From positions 1 to 64,000 of the forward strand of contig LR590463.1 in assembly GCA_901472405.1 (NCBI GenBank): 64,000 nt of DNA. Reading direction: 5' to 3'. The notes under the pieces were generated by a model that did no database searches, had not been told where the DNA came from, and worked only from the letters and a program-made list of their open reading frames with translations. Each line of letters begins with the position of its first letter. Within the stretch, counting starts at the first letter, position 1. A program made the translations under genes and the position numbers. Shown here one piece after another: positions 51,514-59,756 of the stretch. The DNA is from Serratia rubidaea (lineage in GTDB: Bacteria > Pseudomonadota > Gammaproteobacteria > Enterobacterales > Enterobacteriaceae).

Positions 51514-51538
51514 TCACATTGTTTTATAAGCAATGTGA
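51514..51538. promoter_or_regulatory. Inverted repeat upstream of the VgrG cluster
   Basis: TCACATTG, a 9-base AT-rich spacer (TTTTATAAG), then CAATGTGA. A further TGTGACATTG half lies at about 51560. The polarity of the half sites is opposite to that of CRP sites. It lies about 190 bases before the first gene of the type VI cluster and could be an operator. The regulator is unknown. Confidence 0.4.
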
Positions 51539-51728
51539 TAACAATAGGGTAACGATGCTGTGACATTGGCAGTTGTTGTCGGCGGAGGCTTGTGGATAAA
51601 GTGAGCATTCGCGCACTTGCCGTTAGTGAACGGCATCCCTGATTGACCCTCTTGCTGCGCGTTATCGTCTGGTGAACGAGCCGATCGCCGGGGCATTCAG
51701 CCTATCGCCGCCGTTAAGGAGTGAGCAG

Positions 51729-52334
51729 ATGAGCAATATCAACCATCAACTGGCGCACAGCGCGGCGCCGCCGCTGCAGAGCGCGGGCACCGTCACCCAC
51801 TGCTTTGCCGACGGCAGCCTGAGCGTGGAGAGCGAAGGGCGCGGCTGGCACTGTCAGCGCGCCGCCAGCTGCGTGATCGCCCCGCAGGCGGGCGACCGGG
51901 TGCTGATTGCCGGGGTGGACAACCAGGTGTGGCTGCTGGCGGTGCTGGAGCGCGCCAACCCGGCGGCGGCTGAGCTGAGCGTGCCGGGTGACCTGCATAT
52001 CCGCAGCAGCGGTGAACTCAGCCTCAGCAGCGAGGCCCTGCGCGTCAGCGCCGGACAGGGCGACTGTCATATCAGCGAGATGAATTACAGCGGCGACAAG
52101 CTGTCCGCCTGGGTCAGCCTGACCCGTACGGTGGGCAAGCGCGCCGAATCGGTATGGCAGACGGTGACGCAGGTCAGCCAGAACCTGTTCCGCCAGACCC
52201 GTAATACCGAGCAGGTGCGCGCCGGGCAGCTGGATATCCGCGCCGATGATTACGCGCGTCTGCATGCGCACAACACGGTGATTACCTCCAAGGCGATCAC
52301 CAAAATCGATTCAGAACAGATTCATATGGGCTGA
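51729..52334 (+). CDS. DUF3540 protein of the VgrG cluster
   Basis: 201 aa from the ATG at 51729, behind AAGGAGTG. The N-terminal part resembles a small beta-barrel with VTHCFADGSLSVESEGRGW and APQAGDRVLIAGVDNQVWLL; the C-terminal part is repetitive beta (LDIRADDYARLHAHNTVITS). It is recognised as a DUF3540-type protein, a family found beside vgrG and PAAR-like genes. It may help load or adapt cargo on the spike. It is 10 bases from the DUF4150 gene, so co-transcribed. Confidence 0.65.
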   Translation: MSNINHQLAHSAAPPLQSAGTVTHCFADGSLSVESEGRGWHCQRAASCVIAPQAGDRVLIAGVDNQVWLLAVLERANPAAAELSVPGDLHIRSSGELSLSSEALRVSAGQGDCHISEMNYSGDKLSAWVSLTRTVGKRAESVWQTVTQVSQNLFRQTRNTEQVRAGQLDIRADDYARLHAHNTVITSKAITKIDSEQIHMG

Positions 52335-52344
52335 GGAGGCCGCG

Positions 52345-52737
52345 ATGTTTGCCAACTGCCAACTGATGGGCGTCGATCTGGCGTTTCCCGACGTCTGTCT
52401 GACGCCGACTCCGACGCCCACGCCGATCCCCTACCCGGATATCGCCATGGGGCCGACGGCGATCCCCAATGCGCTGAACATCCTGTTTATGGGCATGCCG
52501 GCCCACAATATGGCGACGGTGACGCCGCTGACCAACGGCGATAATCCGGGCGTCGCCACCGGCGTGGCGTCCGGCACGGTGATGGGGCCGTCGCGCCACC
52601 TCACCGGCGCATTTACCGTATTGCTCAAAGGCACGCCGGCCACCCGGCTGACCAGCGTCAGCCTGCAGAACTCGACCAACGCCGTCGGGATGCGCGTGGT
52701 GCCCAGCCAGTTCAAGGTGCTGATGCTGGCGCCCTGA
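52345..52737 (+). CDS. PAAR-like DUF4150 protein
   Basis: 130 aa. An N-terminal proline-rich motif (LTPTPTPTPIPYPDIAMGP) and glycine-rich GMPAHNMATVTPLTNGDNPG are typical of the DUF4150/PAAR-like family that caps the VgrG trimer and sharpens the type VI spike. No C-terminal toxin extension is present, so it would be a tip adaptor. Upstream of vgrG in the same operon. Confidence 0.72.
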   Translation: MFANCQLMGVDLAFPDVCLTPTPTPTPIPYPDIAMGPTAIPNALNILFMGMPAHNMATVTPLTNGDNPGVATGVASGTVMGPSRHLTGAFTVLLKGTPATRLTSVSLQNSTNAVGMRVVPSQFKVLMLAP

Positions 52738-52781
52738 GCATCGTCAGCGAAAATCGTCTTGGTTTTGGGGAGAAACAGCTT

Positions 52782-55091
52782 ATGTTTGACCGTATTACGG
52801 TGACAACGCCGGCGGGCGCCGGTGCGTTGAAGTTCTGGAAGCTCAGCGGGGTGGAACAGGTTTCACACTCGTTCGAGCTGCAGGTGATGCTGCTCAGCAC
52901 CGACGCCCGGCTGGACCGCCGGGCGATGCTGGGCCAGCCGATCACCCTGACCATCCCGACGCAGGGACTGCTGTCCGCGCCGCGCTATCTCAACGGTAAG
53001 GTCACCTCGGTCAACGTACACAGCGCCGACATTAACGGTGCGCGCTACGCCGTCTACACCCTGACGATGGAATCCGACCTGTGGCCGCTGAAGCGGGACC
53101 GCAACCAGCGCATCTTCCAGAACCAGCGCGTGCCGGATATCGTCAAAACGGTGCTCGGGGAGTACGGCGTGCAGATGGAGGAGCAGCTCTCCGGCAGCTA
53201 CCGCAGCTGGGAGTACTGCGTGCAGTATCAGGAAAGCAGCTACGACTTTATCTCCCGGCTGATGGAGCTGGAGGGGATTTACTTCTTCTTCCGCCACGAG
53301 GCGGATAAACACACGCTGGTGCTGCACGATGCGCCGCAGCAGCACCAGCCGTTCAGCGGCTATGAGGCGATTCCCTACCACGCCACGCCGTCCGGCGGCA
53401 GCACCGGCGAGGAGGGGATCGGCCAGTGGGCGATCTCCGAGCGGGTGACGCCGGGGATCTACAGCATCGACGACTACGATTTCCGCAAGCCCAACGCCTG
53501 GCTGTTTCAGGCGCGACAGAACCCCAGCTCGCCGCAGCCGGGGCAGATTGACTACTACGACTGGCCGGGACACTTTGTCGAGCACGGCGACGGCGAATTC
53601 TACGCCCGCGTGCGGCAGGAGGAGTGGCAGGCGGAGCACCAGCGCATCAGCGCCACCGCCACCGCGCTGGGCATCGTGCCGGGCTGCACCTTTACGCTGC
53701 TTAACCCGCCGTTCGCAAGCGACAGCGGCGAGTATCTGGTGCTGAGCGCCAGCTACGATCTGGAGGAGAACAGCTACGCCAGCGGCGGCGACGAGGCGGT
53801 GCACCGCATCGATATGACGGTGATCCCCGCCGATACGCCGTACCGCTCGCCGCAGCGCACGCCGTGGCCGCGCACCCACGGCCCGCAGACCGCGCGGGTG
53901 GTGGGGCCGCAGGGCGAATCGATCTGGACCGACAAATATGGCCGCATCAAGGTGAAGTTCCACTGGGACCGGCAGGCCAAGGGCGATGAGACCAGCTCCG
54001 GCTGGGTGCGCGTCTCCAGCGCCTGGGCCGGCCAGGGCTTCGGCGGCGTGCAGATCCCGCGCGTCGGCGACGAGGTGGTGATCGATTTTATCAACGGCGA
54101 CCCGGATCGGCCGATAGTCACCGGCCGGGTGTATAACGAGGCCAGCATGCCGCCGTGGGCGCTGCCCGCCGGCGCCACCATGATGGGCTTTATGACCCGC
54201 TCCAAGGACGGCCACAGCGACAACTCCAGCCATCTGTTCTTTGAGGACAAGGCCGGCTCGGAGATGGTGCAGCTGCACGCCGAAAAGGATATGAATATTT
54301 CGGTGGAGAACGATAAAACGGTGACCATTGACGGCAACCGCACCACCACCATTCAGAAAAAGCAGCAGGACGAGGTGTTCGGCGACGCCAGGTTCACCTA
54401 CCACGGCACGCGCACCACCACGGTGACCAAGAAAGAGACCAAGACGTTTGAAGACGGCGAGAAGGTCACCATCAGCAACGGCCGCAACTCGGAGATCACC
54501 AGCGGCGGTGAACAGCTGAAGATCACCGGCGAACGCAGGGTAGAGACGGTGGGTACCGAAGAGCAGATCGTGTCGAAAAAGGTGACCCGGCGCTATAACG
54601 AAGGCATGGACTTTTATCTGGAAGGCAAACGCTATGACCAAATCACCGGGAAACGCCACGTTATCGTGACCGATGACGTGACCGACGACTACCAGGGCAA
54701 CCTGAATCAGACCATCACCAAAAATGTCGATACCAAAATTATCGGCAACTGGAAGCAGGATGCCAAAGAGGGCATGACGCTGACCTCGGATCAGATGATT
54801 ACCATCGACAGTAAGGTGAAGGTCAGCATCAAAACGCCGGCGGCGCTTGAGTACAAAGACCATAAAGAGACCGTGTCGATGTTCTCGTTCGATTTCACGG
54901 CGGCGAAGGTGGTGACGGAAGGCTATTCCACCACCGTTACCGTCGGCGGTAAACTCGGTCTGGCAACGATGAAATTCGACAAGACCGGTTTTGACCTCTC
55001 GACCAAAGAGGGGCGAGTGGAGTTTGGTCAGGCAATGGTGCAGGTCGGGCAGATTATGTCGCAGTTTAACGGCCTGACGATTATGGGCTGA
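52782..55091 (+). CDS. vgrG: Type VI secretion spike protein VgrG
   Basis: 769 aa. The gp27-like N-terminal region spans about 1-370 (YCVQYQESSYDFISRLMELE). The gp5-like OB fold is at about 383-450 (TDKYGRIKVKFHWDRQ, VQIPRVGDEVVIDF). The beta-helix needle has repeated short strands at about 500-690 (NISVENDKTVTIDGN). The C-terminus (YSTTVTVGGKLGLATMKFDK) shows no recognised toxin domain. No tss structural genes are in the window, so this is an orphan vgrG that would use an apparatus encoded elsewhere. Confidence 0.9.
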   Translation: MFDRITVTTPAGAGALKFWKLSGVEQVSHSFELQVMLLSTDARLDRRAMLGQPITLTIPTQGLLSAPRYLNGKVTSVNVHSADINGARYAVYTLTMESDLWPLKRDRNQRIFQNQRVPDIVKTVLGEYGVQMEEQLSGSYRSWEYCVQYQESSYDFISRLMELEGIYFFFRHEADKHTLVLHDAPQQHQPFSGYEAIPYHATPSGGSTGEEGIGQWAISERVTPGIYSIDDYDFRKPNAWLFQARQNPSSPQPGQIDYYDWPGHFVEHGDGEFYARVRQEEWQAEHQRISATATALGIVPGCTFTLLNPPFASDSGEYLVLSASYDLEENSYASGGDEAVHRIDMTVIPADTPYRSPQRTPWPRTHGPQTARVVGPQGESIWTDKYGRIKVKFHWDRQAKGDETSSGWVRVSSAWAGQGFGGVQIPRVGDEVVIDFINGDPDRPIVTGRVYNEASMPPWALPAGATMMGFMTRSKDGHSDNSSHLFFEDKAGSEMVQLHAEKDMNISVENDKTVTIDGNRTTTIQKKQQDEVFGDARFTYHGTRTTTVTKKETKTFEDGEKVTISNGRNSEITSGGEQLKITGERRVETVGTEEQIVSKKVTRRYNEGMDFYLEGKRYDQITGKRHVIVTDDVTDDYQGNLNQTITKNVDTKIIGNWKQDAKEGMTLTSDQMITIDSKVKVSIKTPAALEYKDHKETVSMFSFDFTAAKVVTEGYSTTVTVGGKLGLATMKFDKTGFDLSTKEGRVEFGQAMVQVGQIMSQFNGLTIMG

Positions 55092-55102
55092 GGGATGTAT
55101 TT

Positions 55103-55432
55103 ATGAAGTTCGCTATCATTATTTCCGCGATTATTTTTGCGGGTTTTTTTGCCTATATTGCCCACCTGTTTTACCGCGATCACAAGATAGACGCCCAGGG
55201 ACGGGAGCTGTTGGCGCACGTGGAAGAGGTGCATTACCGCAGCTCCAACGATAACGGCAGCATCAATATCCGCTACCGGCTGTCGTGGCAGGAGGGCGAC
55301 GCCACCAAAGAGGTGGAAGGCAAGGAGACCATCCCGGCCTTCTATTCGTCGAAGGTGCAGCAAGGCAGCGACGTGACGATCCGCTACCTGGACGACGACC
55401 ATATTGCGTTTGTGTTCGATCGAGACCGTTAG
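55103..55432 (+). CDS. Small single-pass membrane protein downstream of vgrG (DUF3592-like)
   Basis: 109 aa, starting 11 bases after the vgrG stop. One N-terminal helix (FAIIISAIIFAGFFAYIAHLFY) is followed by a beta-rich domain whose pattern (IRYRLSWQEGD, GSDVTIRYLDDDHIAFVF) resembles DUF3592 or small immunity proteins. Position after vgrG suggests a cargo-related or immunity role, but no partner toxin gene is seen. Function not recognised. Confidence 0.6.
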   Translation: MKFAIIISAIIFAGFFAYIAHLFYRDHKIDAQGRELLAHVEEVHYRSSNDNGSINIRYRLSWQEGDATKEVEGKETIPAFYSSKVQQGSDVTIRYLDDDHIAFVFDRDR

Positions 55433-55530
55433 GCCGAATCCGATAGTACGCCCGGGGCTTGTCGCCCCCATCCGCACGCTATACCCTGCGCGTTAACCTG
55501 GTTAACGATAAACGACATGCAAGGGTGCGG

Positions 55531-56523
55531 ATGAGCAATAAAATTGGCTGGATAGATAACTTACGCGCCGTGGCGTGCCTGATGGTGGTGATGATCCACG
55601 CCACCACCGCGGTGCTGACCACGCCGGATAAGGTGGGCAGCCTGGCCTGGGACGTCGCCAACCTGCTCAACGCCCTGTCCCGCGCGGCGGTGCCGCTGTT
55701 CTTTATGATCTCCGGCTACCTGTTCTTCGGCGAGCGCAGCGCCAACCGCAAACACTTCGTGCGCATCGGCGGCTGCATCCTGTTCTACAGCGCCGTGGCG
55801 CTGGCGTATATCGCCTGCTTCACTCATATCGGTTTCTGGCCTTCGCTGCGCACGCTGCTGCAAAAGCCGGTGTTCTATCACCTGTGGTTCTTCTACGCCA
55901 TCGTGGTGGTGTATCTGCTGTCGCCGCTGATCAACGTCAAGCCGGTGTCCGGCCGCTATCTGGCGGCGGCGCTGCTGATTCTGGCGGTGCTGGCCAACCC
56001 GAACGGCGATAAGCTCGCCGTCGACGGCGTGCACCTGCTGCCGGTCAACCTGTATATCGCCGGCGATACCTTCTACTACCTGCTGTATGCGCTGGCCGGA
56101 CGGGCGATCGGCATGATGGATACCGGGCGGCGCGGCGTCAGCCTGCTGGCGGCGCTGGGGCTGGTGGGCAGCGTGGCGCTGATTATCATCGGCACCCGCC
56201 ATCAGTCGCTGATTAACGGCAACCTTGCCGCCACCTACTACCTGTACGCCACCCCGCTGGTGTTTATCGCGGCGGTATCGCTGCTGGTGTGGTTTAAAAA
56301 CTGTCTGGCGCAGCCGGTGGGCTGGCTGGCGGTATTTTCCCGCCATTCGCTGGCGATCTACGGCCTGCACGCCCTGATTGTGAATCTGCTGCGGCATCAG
56401 GGCTGGGATCTTGACGGCTATCCGCTGCTGGATATCTTCTGGGTGTTTGGTCTGGCGCTGGGGCTGAGCCTGCTGCTGTCCGTCGGGCTGCAGAAGATCG
56501 ACCGCCGGCGGCTGGTGTCCTGA
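55531..56523 (+). CDS. wecH: O-acetyltransferase WecH
   Basis: An integral membrane acyltransferase-3 family protein of 330 aa (E. coli WecH 331) that O-acetylates enterobacterial common antigen units. About ten helices are visible. The conserved WIDNLRAVACLMVVMIHATT has the family histidine in the first helix, and LFFMISGYLFFGERSA and FSRHSLAIYGLHALI are also conserved. The ATG at 55531 gives MSNKIGWIDNLR as in the homologue; 24 codons upstream in frame are not needed. It probably has its own promoter after the vgrG cluster. Confidence 0.85.
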   Translation: MSNKIGWIDNLRAVACLMVVMIHATTAVLTTPDKVGSLAWDVANLLNALSRAAVPLFFMISGYLFFGERSANRKHFVRIGGCILFYSAVALAYIACFTHIGFWPSLRTLLQKPVFYHLWFFYAIVVVYLLSPLINVKPVSGRYLAAALLILAVLANPNGDKLAVDGVHLLPVNLYIAGDTFYYLLYALAGRAIGMMDTGRRGVSLLAALGLVGSVALIIIGTRHQSLINGNLAATYYLYATPLVFIAAVSLLVWFKNCLAQPVGWLAVFSRHSLAIYGLHALIVNLLRHQGWDLDGYPLLDIFWVFGLALGLSLLLSVGLQKIDRRRLVS

Positions 56524-56552
56524 ACGGGCGGCGGCCGCCGCCCGTCTTCACC

Positions 56553-57947
56553 TCAGGCTTTGGCGACACTGCCGTACACCAGACGCCCCTGATGGAAGGT
56601 GGCGCGACGCGGTGAGATGCGCGCCACCGCCTCGGCCGAACAGCTGGCGTCGACCAGCATAAAGCCGGCGTCGTCGCCAACCTGCGGCCAGACGCGCCGG
56701 CCCTGGTCGTTCAGCGGCAGCAGGTTGCCGGTGGCGATGGCCAGAGAGCGCGACAGGTGGAACTCGTCGGAACCCCGGTACAGCTGGGCGTACAGGTTGG
56801 CCTTTTCCAGCATATCGCCGCTGCCGAACGGCGACCAGTGGTCGATCACGCTGTCGGTGCCGGTCATCACAAATACCCCTTTTTCACTCAGCTGCGGCAG
56901 CGGCATCATCAGGCTGCCGATCGGCACCGTCGAGGCGATGTCGATCTGCTGCGCCGCCAGCCGCTCGGCGGTGTCCGCCAGGCGTCCCTCATCCAGCGTA
57001 CTGAGCGCGAAGGCGTGGCTGATGGTGACCTTGCCGCGCAGCGCCGGGTTTTTCTCGACGGTGGCGATCATATAGTCGATGGCCGCCACGCCCGCCGGGC
57101 TGGTTTCATGCAGGTGAATATCGACGCCCTTGCCGCTGTCGAGCGCGATCTGGAACATGGCGTCGAGCGATTTCTCCATCGCGCCGTCGACGTTGGTCGG
57201 GTCCAGCCCGCCGACGTACTGTACCCCCATCTGCATCGCCTCGCGCATCAGCGCGTCCACCTTGGAGTGCAGCAGGCCGTGCTGCGGGAAGGCGACGATC
57301 TCGCAGCTGAAGCCGGCGCGCTGATTTTCCAGCGCGCGCTGCAGGTGCTCCAGGCTTTTCAGCCCGCTGACCGGGTCGATATTACAGTGGCTGCGCGCCA
57401 CCGTGCTGCCCTTTGACTGCAGCAGGGCGATCAGCCCTTCGGCGCGCTGCTGCGAGGTCGGCAGCAGCTTGGGGATCAGCGTCTGCTCCAGCGCAATCAT
57501 ATCCATGATGGTTTTGCCCTGGCGTGGGCGTGGCGCCTGCCACGGGCCGCCGTAGAAGGTTTTGTCCAGGTGGATATGCATATCGCGCGTGCCGGGCAGC
57601 AGCAGCTGGCCGCCCGCCGAATAGCGCGGCAGAGCGGCGGGCGGCGTTGCGCCGGCCGGGTGCAGCGCCGCGATTTTGCCGTCTTTGATTTCCAGCGTAT
57701 AGCGCGCGGTGCGGGTGCCGATCACCGTGTCGCCGTCGTACTCGAAGCCCTCTTCCAGCAGCACGTCGCTCAGCAGGTAGTGGCGGTCGGTGAGGGTCAT
57801 CGGCTCCGGCGCGGCGCAGGGGGCGGCAGCGGCGGGCGCGGCCGCCTGCACCACGCCGCCGCTCATGCCGAGCACCGCGCAGGCGGTGGTCAGCTTGCCG
57901 GTTTGGCTGAGAAAGGTTCTGCGGCTTTGTTGTTGGCTGTTTTCCAC
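56553..57947 (-). CDS. Tat-exported amidohydrolase-family protein
   Basis: 464 aa. The twin-arginine signal (QQSRRTFLSQTGKL) and a hydrophobic stretch to about residue 40 predict export to the periplasm. The metal-dependent amidohydrolase barrel carries DMHIHLDKT, HLHETS, SHAF and TGTDSVIDHW, the pattern of cytosine deaminase-like enzymes. Most such deaminases are cytosolic, so the Tat signal is notable. Substrate unknown. Transcribed alone, convergent with wecH. Confidence 0.8.
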   Translation of the reverse strand: MENSQQQSRRTFLSQTGKLTTACAVLGMSGGVVQAAAPAAAAPCAAPEPMTLTDRHYLLSDVLLEEGFEYDGDTVIGTRTARYTLEIKDGKIAALHPAGATPPAALPRYSAGGQLLLPGTRDMHIHLDKTFYGGPWQAPRPRQGKTIMDMIALEQTLIPKLLPTSQQRAEGLIALLQSKGSTVARSHCNIDPVSGLKSLEHLQRALENQRAGFSCEIVAFPQHGLLHSKVDALMREAMQMGVQYVGGLDPTNVDGAMEKSLDAMFQIALDSGKGVDIHLHETSPAGVAAIDYMIATVEKNPALRGKVTISHAFALSTLDEGRLADTAERLAAQQIDIASTVPIGSLMMPLPQLSEKGVFVMTGTDSVIDHWSPFGSGDMLEKANLYAQLYRGSDEFHLSRSLAIATGNLLPLNDQGRRVWPQVGDDAGFMLVDASCSAEAVARISPRRATFHQGRLVYGSVAKA

Positions 57948-58666
57948 AATCGGTTCCTTATCCAGAGGTGTTGCGTTGCAGCCATTAATCTAAAAAAGTC
58001 GCGCCGGGGTTGGCAGCGACATTTGCCACTGGTGATTATTCGATTTGGTAATGATGGCGGGGTGACGGGGGAGGGCAGGAGAGGGCAATGCGGGCGACCA
58101 ATGTCACCTGCATTTGGGGGGTATCTGTCAGACATTGCGTGATGTAAAACAACGGTGTGGACATGTCACAGCCTTGCTGCCTAACAGTTGGAATACAACG
58201 TTAAAACCATTGCCGCCCGCTTGTATCGGCGTATTAGCGACCGATGAAGGCTTTGGTAGCTATGGTTATTCTGCGCAGCAACACAAGCTCAAAGAGAGGT
58301 TGCTATGGCAATGCTTGCTTGAAAGTTTATTCCACTTTCTGAAAGTGGAATATATTCACGGAGGGGGGCGATTGGGAGCGAACAGCAGTATTTTATTCTC
58401 ATTGTAGTAATGATAGCTGATGAGCTCGTCGCGTTTACTTTGAAATTTGTTAATAAAATGATTGCAGAGGGTTAAGTTTAGGTTGGCTTAAAAATGGTTT
58501 GGGGTTAAAGCTGGTTTTTTTTATAATTCAACAAAAGATTTATATTTATAATGAGGCGTGTTGTGCTGGGCTTAGCACAAATGCCAACTATTTTTTATAT
58601 ATTTAATCCTTGGTATGTTAATTATCCAAACGGTGGTTTGGGTAATTTAATAACCAAGGAGTTTTT
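57948..58666. other. Gene-free region entering the AT-rich islet
   Basis: The first 150 bases hold the amidohydrolase promoter. From about 58140 the composition drifts, and from 58380 it is strongly AT-rich. Open frames at plus 58114-58407 and plus 58551-58754 have no ribosome site or family resemblance; the second is out of frame with the better-supported gene starting at 58667. TTCCACTTTCTGAAAGTGGAA at about 58330 is a perfect small hairpin. Nothing else was identified. Confidence 0.4.
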
Positions 58667-59162
58667 ATGTCTTGTAATTCTTTTGAATGTGGCTCTATTG
58701 GTGCTTCATGTGAGATACCAATACCTGGCGAGACCAAAATCACTAGTTATCTAATGAGTGGTCTTGTTGATTTAACGGATGATTTTTACTAAAAACGAAG
58801 CATTGAGCGTATCGGATGATTATTATCAATTAAAATTATCGGTTTTGGTTGGTAATGGTAGTCATGCTAAGCCTGGTTGGTCTAATGAAATTGGCATTAT
58901 GGTTAATCCTGATACTAATTTTGTTCCATGCGATAGCAATAATAACCCTCTTCCATACACGATATCAGCACGGCGAACTGCACGGCAGGCTAAAAGTGGT
59001 AAGATGATTCAATACTGTTATACAGTGCAATTTAATGTTTTTGGAAAGTTTACTAAAATCCGTACAGTGGACGGTAGGTATGTAAAATTTGAAAAAACAA
59101 ATAATATACTTGATAAGGCATGTATTTATTTGTACGCAAGCTTTGTATATAAAGACCGCTGA
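58667..59162 (+). CDS. Unrecognised islet gene, about 164 aa after correcting one frameshift
   Basis: The ATG at 58667 follows AACCAAGGAG with good spacing and opens MSCNSFECGSIGASCEIPIP, but that frame stops at TAA after 41 codons. Removing one T from the run at 58783-58787 joins it (GLVDLTDDF-TKNEALSVSDDYY) to the long frame ending SFVYKDR at 59162, 165 codons in all. A textbook terminator follows 24 bases later. The product has several cysteines in its N-terminal part, no signal peptide or membrane helix, and an aromatic, probably beta-rich middle. Codon use is AT-rich, unlike its neighbours, suggesting acquired DNA. I recognise no family. Confidence 0.6.
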
Positions 59163-59186
59163 TTAATTATGTGATTAATAGTTTTG

Positions 59187-59215
59187 GCCCTACCATTGTG
59201 TAGGGCTTTTTATTT
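59187..59215 (+). terminator. Terminator of the islet gene
   Basis: Stem GCCCTAC with GTAGGGC and loop CATTGT, followed by TTTTTATTT. It supports the upstream gene as a real transcription unit. Confidence 0.9.
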
Positions 59216-59250
59216 AGGAGTAGCTAGTCATAAATGGCGTTAATACGTTC

Positions 59251-59297
59251 CTGGCTTATAGCCAGGTGGAGGGTGAAAAATGAGTGGCAATTTATAG
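59251..59297 (+). other. Hairpin, strong ribosome site and five-codon open frame
   Basis: The perfect hairpin CTGGCT-TAT-AGCCAG at 59251-59265 is followed by GGAGGG at 59268-59273 and, six bases on, ATG AGT GGC AAT TTA TAG at 59280-59297. A strong site before a five-codon frame looks like a leader peptide or the damaged start of a gene. Another ATG follows at 59300. No product can be assigned. Confidence 0.35.
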
Positions 59298-59329
59298 CCA
59301 TGAACGACACCTCTGGCTCTGAAATAAAT

Positions 59330-59357
59330 ACGCCTGAGGATGTTCATCAGGCGTTTT
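59330..59357 (+). terminator. Terminator-like hairpin in the islet
   Basis: ACGCCTGA pairs with TCAGGCGT across a 9-base loop and is followed by TTT. A second small hairpin (GACAG-AAGA-CTGTC) comes just after. It could end a short RNA beginning near 59220. Confidence 0.6.
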
Positions 59358-59482
59358 ACAGACAGAAGACTGTCAACCTATATCAGGACTGGTCAGTAAT
59401 CTTCAGACTTGCGTTTATATTAAGAATTTTATCCTACCTACGTAATGTGGACATGGTATTCAGCAATGTTCTGGTTTTCAAG

Positions 59483-59633
59483 TTATTCTGGACTGAGGCT
59501 GTCACAGGTATTGTGGCAGCGCCAGAGATTGTCATCGCATTCAATGTCATAAAACACTGACGTTCGCGTTATTTCACCGCTGAAATCAACAAACTTCAGG
59601 GCTTCTGACGAAATTCCGGCGTCGATTTTTCAT
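59483..59633 (-). CDS. Unrecognised small islet gene, about 49 aa after correcting one frameshift
   Basis: On the minus strand an ideal AGGAGG lies 7 bases before the ATG at 59633. As sequenced the frame stops after 15 codons. Removing one A from the AAAAA run (plus-strand T run 59626-59630) gives exactly 50 codons: MKIDAGISSEALKFVDF, then SGEITRTSVFYDIECDD, then NLWRCHNTCDSLSPE and TAA at 59483. The acidic product has three cysteines and no signal. It overlaps an unsupported plus-strand frame. No family recognised; it may be a fragment of a longer gene. Confidence 0.45.
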
Positions 59634-59756
59634 CGGATTTCCTCCTCTTACTTGAGCGCTTACTCACTGAATCGCATGATCGCTACTGCCGGGTAAGATC
59701 ATTGAGTGAGTCGGTTTTTCGTTGCGGATGGGGTTATATCATTGACTCCATAACGC

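Noticed and set aside
51591..51599. Perfect DnaA box TGTGGATAA
   Set aside because: A single 9-mer in 64 kb is close to chance expectation. No cluster, AT-rich unwinding element or origin gene is nearby, so it is not called an origin or datA-like site.
58551..58754. Plus-strand frame of 67 codons with hydrophobic stretches
   Set aside because: It has no ribosome site and overlaps, in another frame, the better supported start at 58667 that has AAGGAG and joins a longer frame ending at a terminator.
59234..59560. Plus-strand frame of 108 codons in the islet
   Set aside because: It runs through a hairpin, a terminator and the antisense of the small minus-strand gene, and its start lacks a ribosome site.
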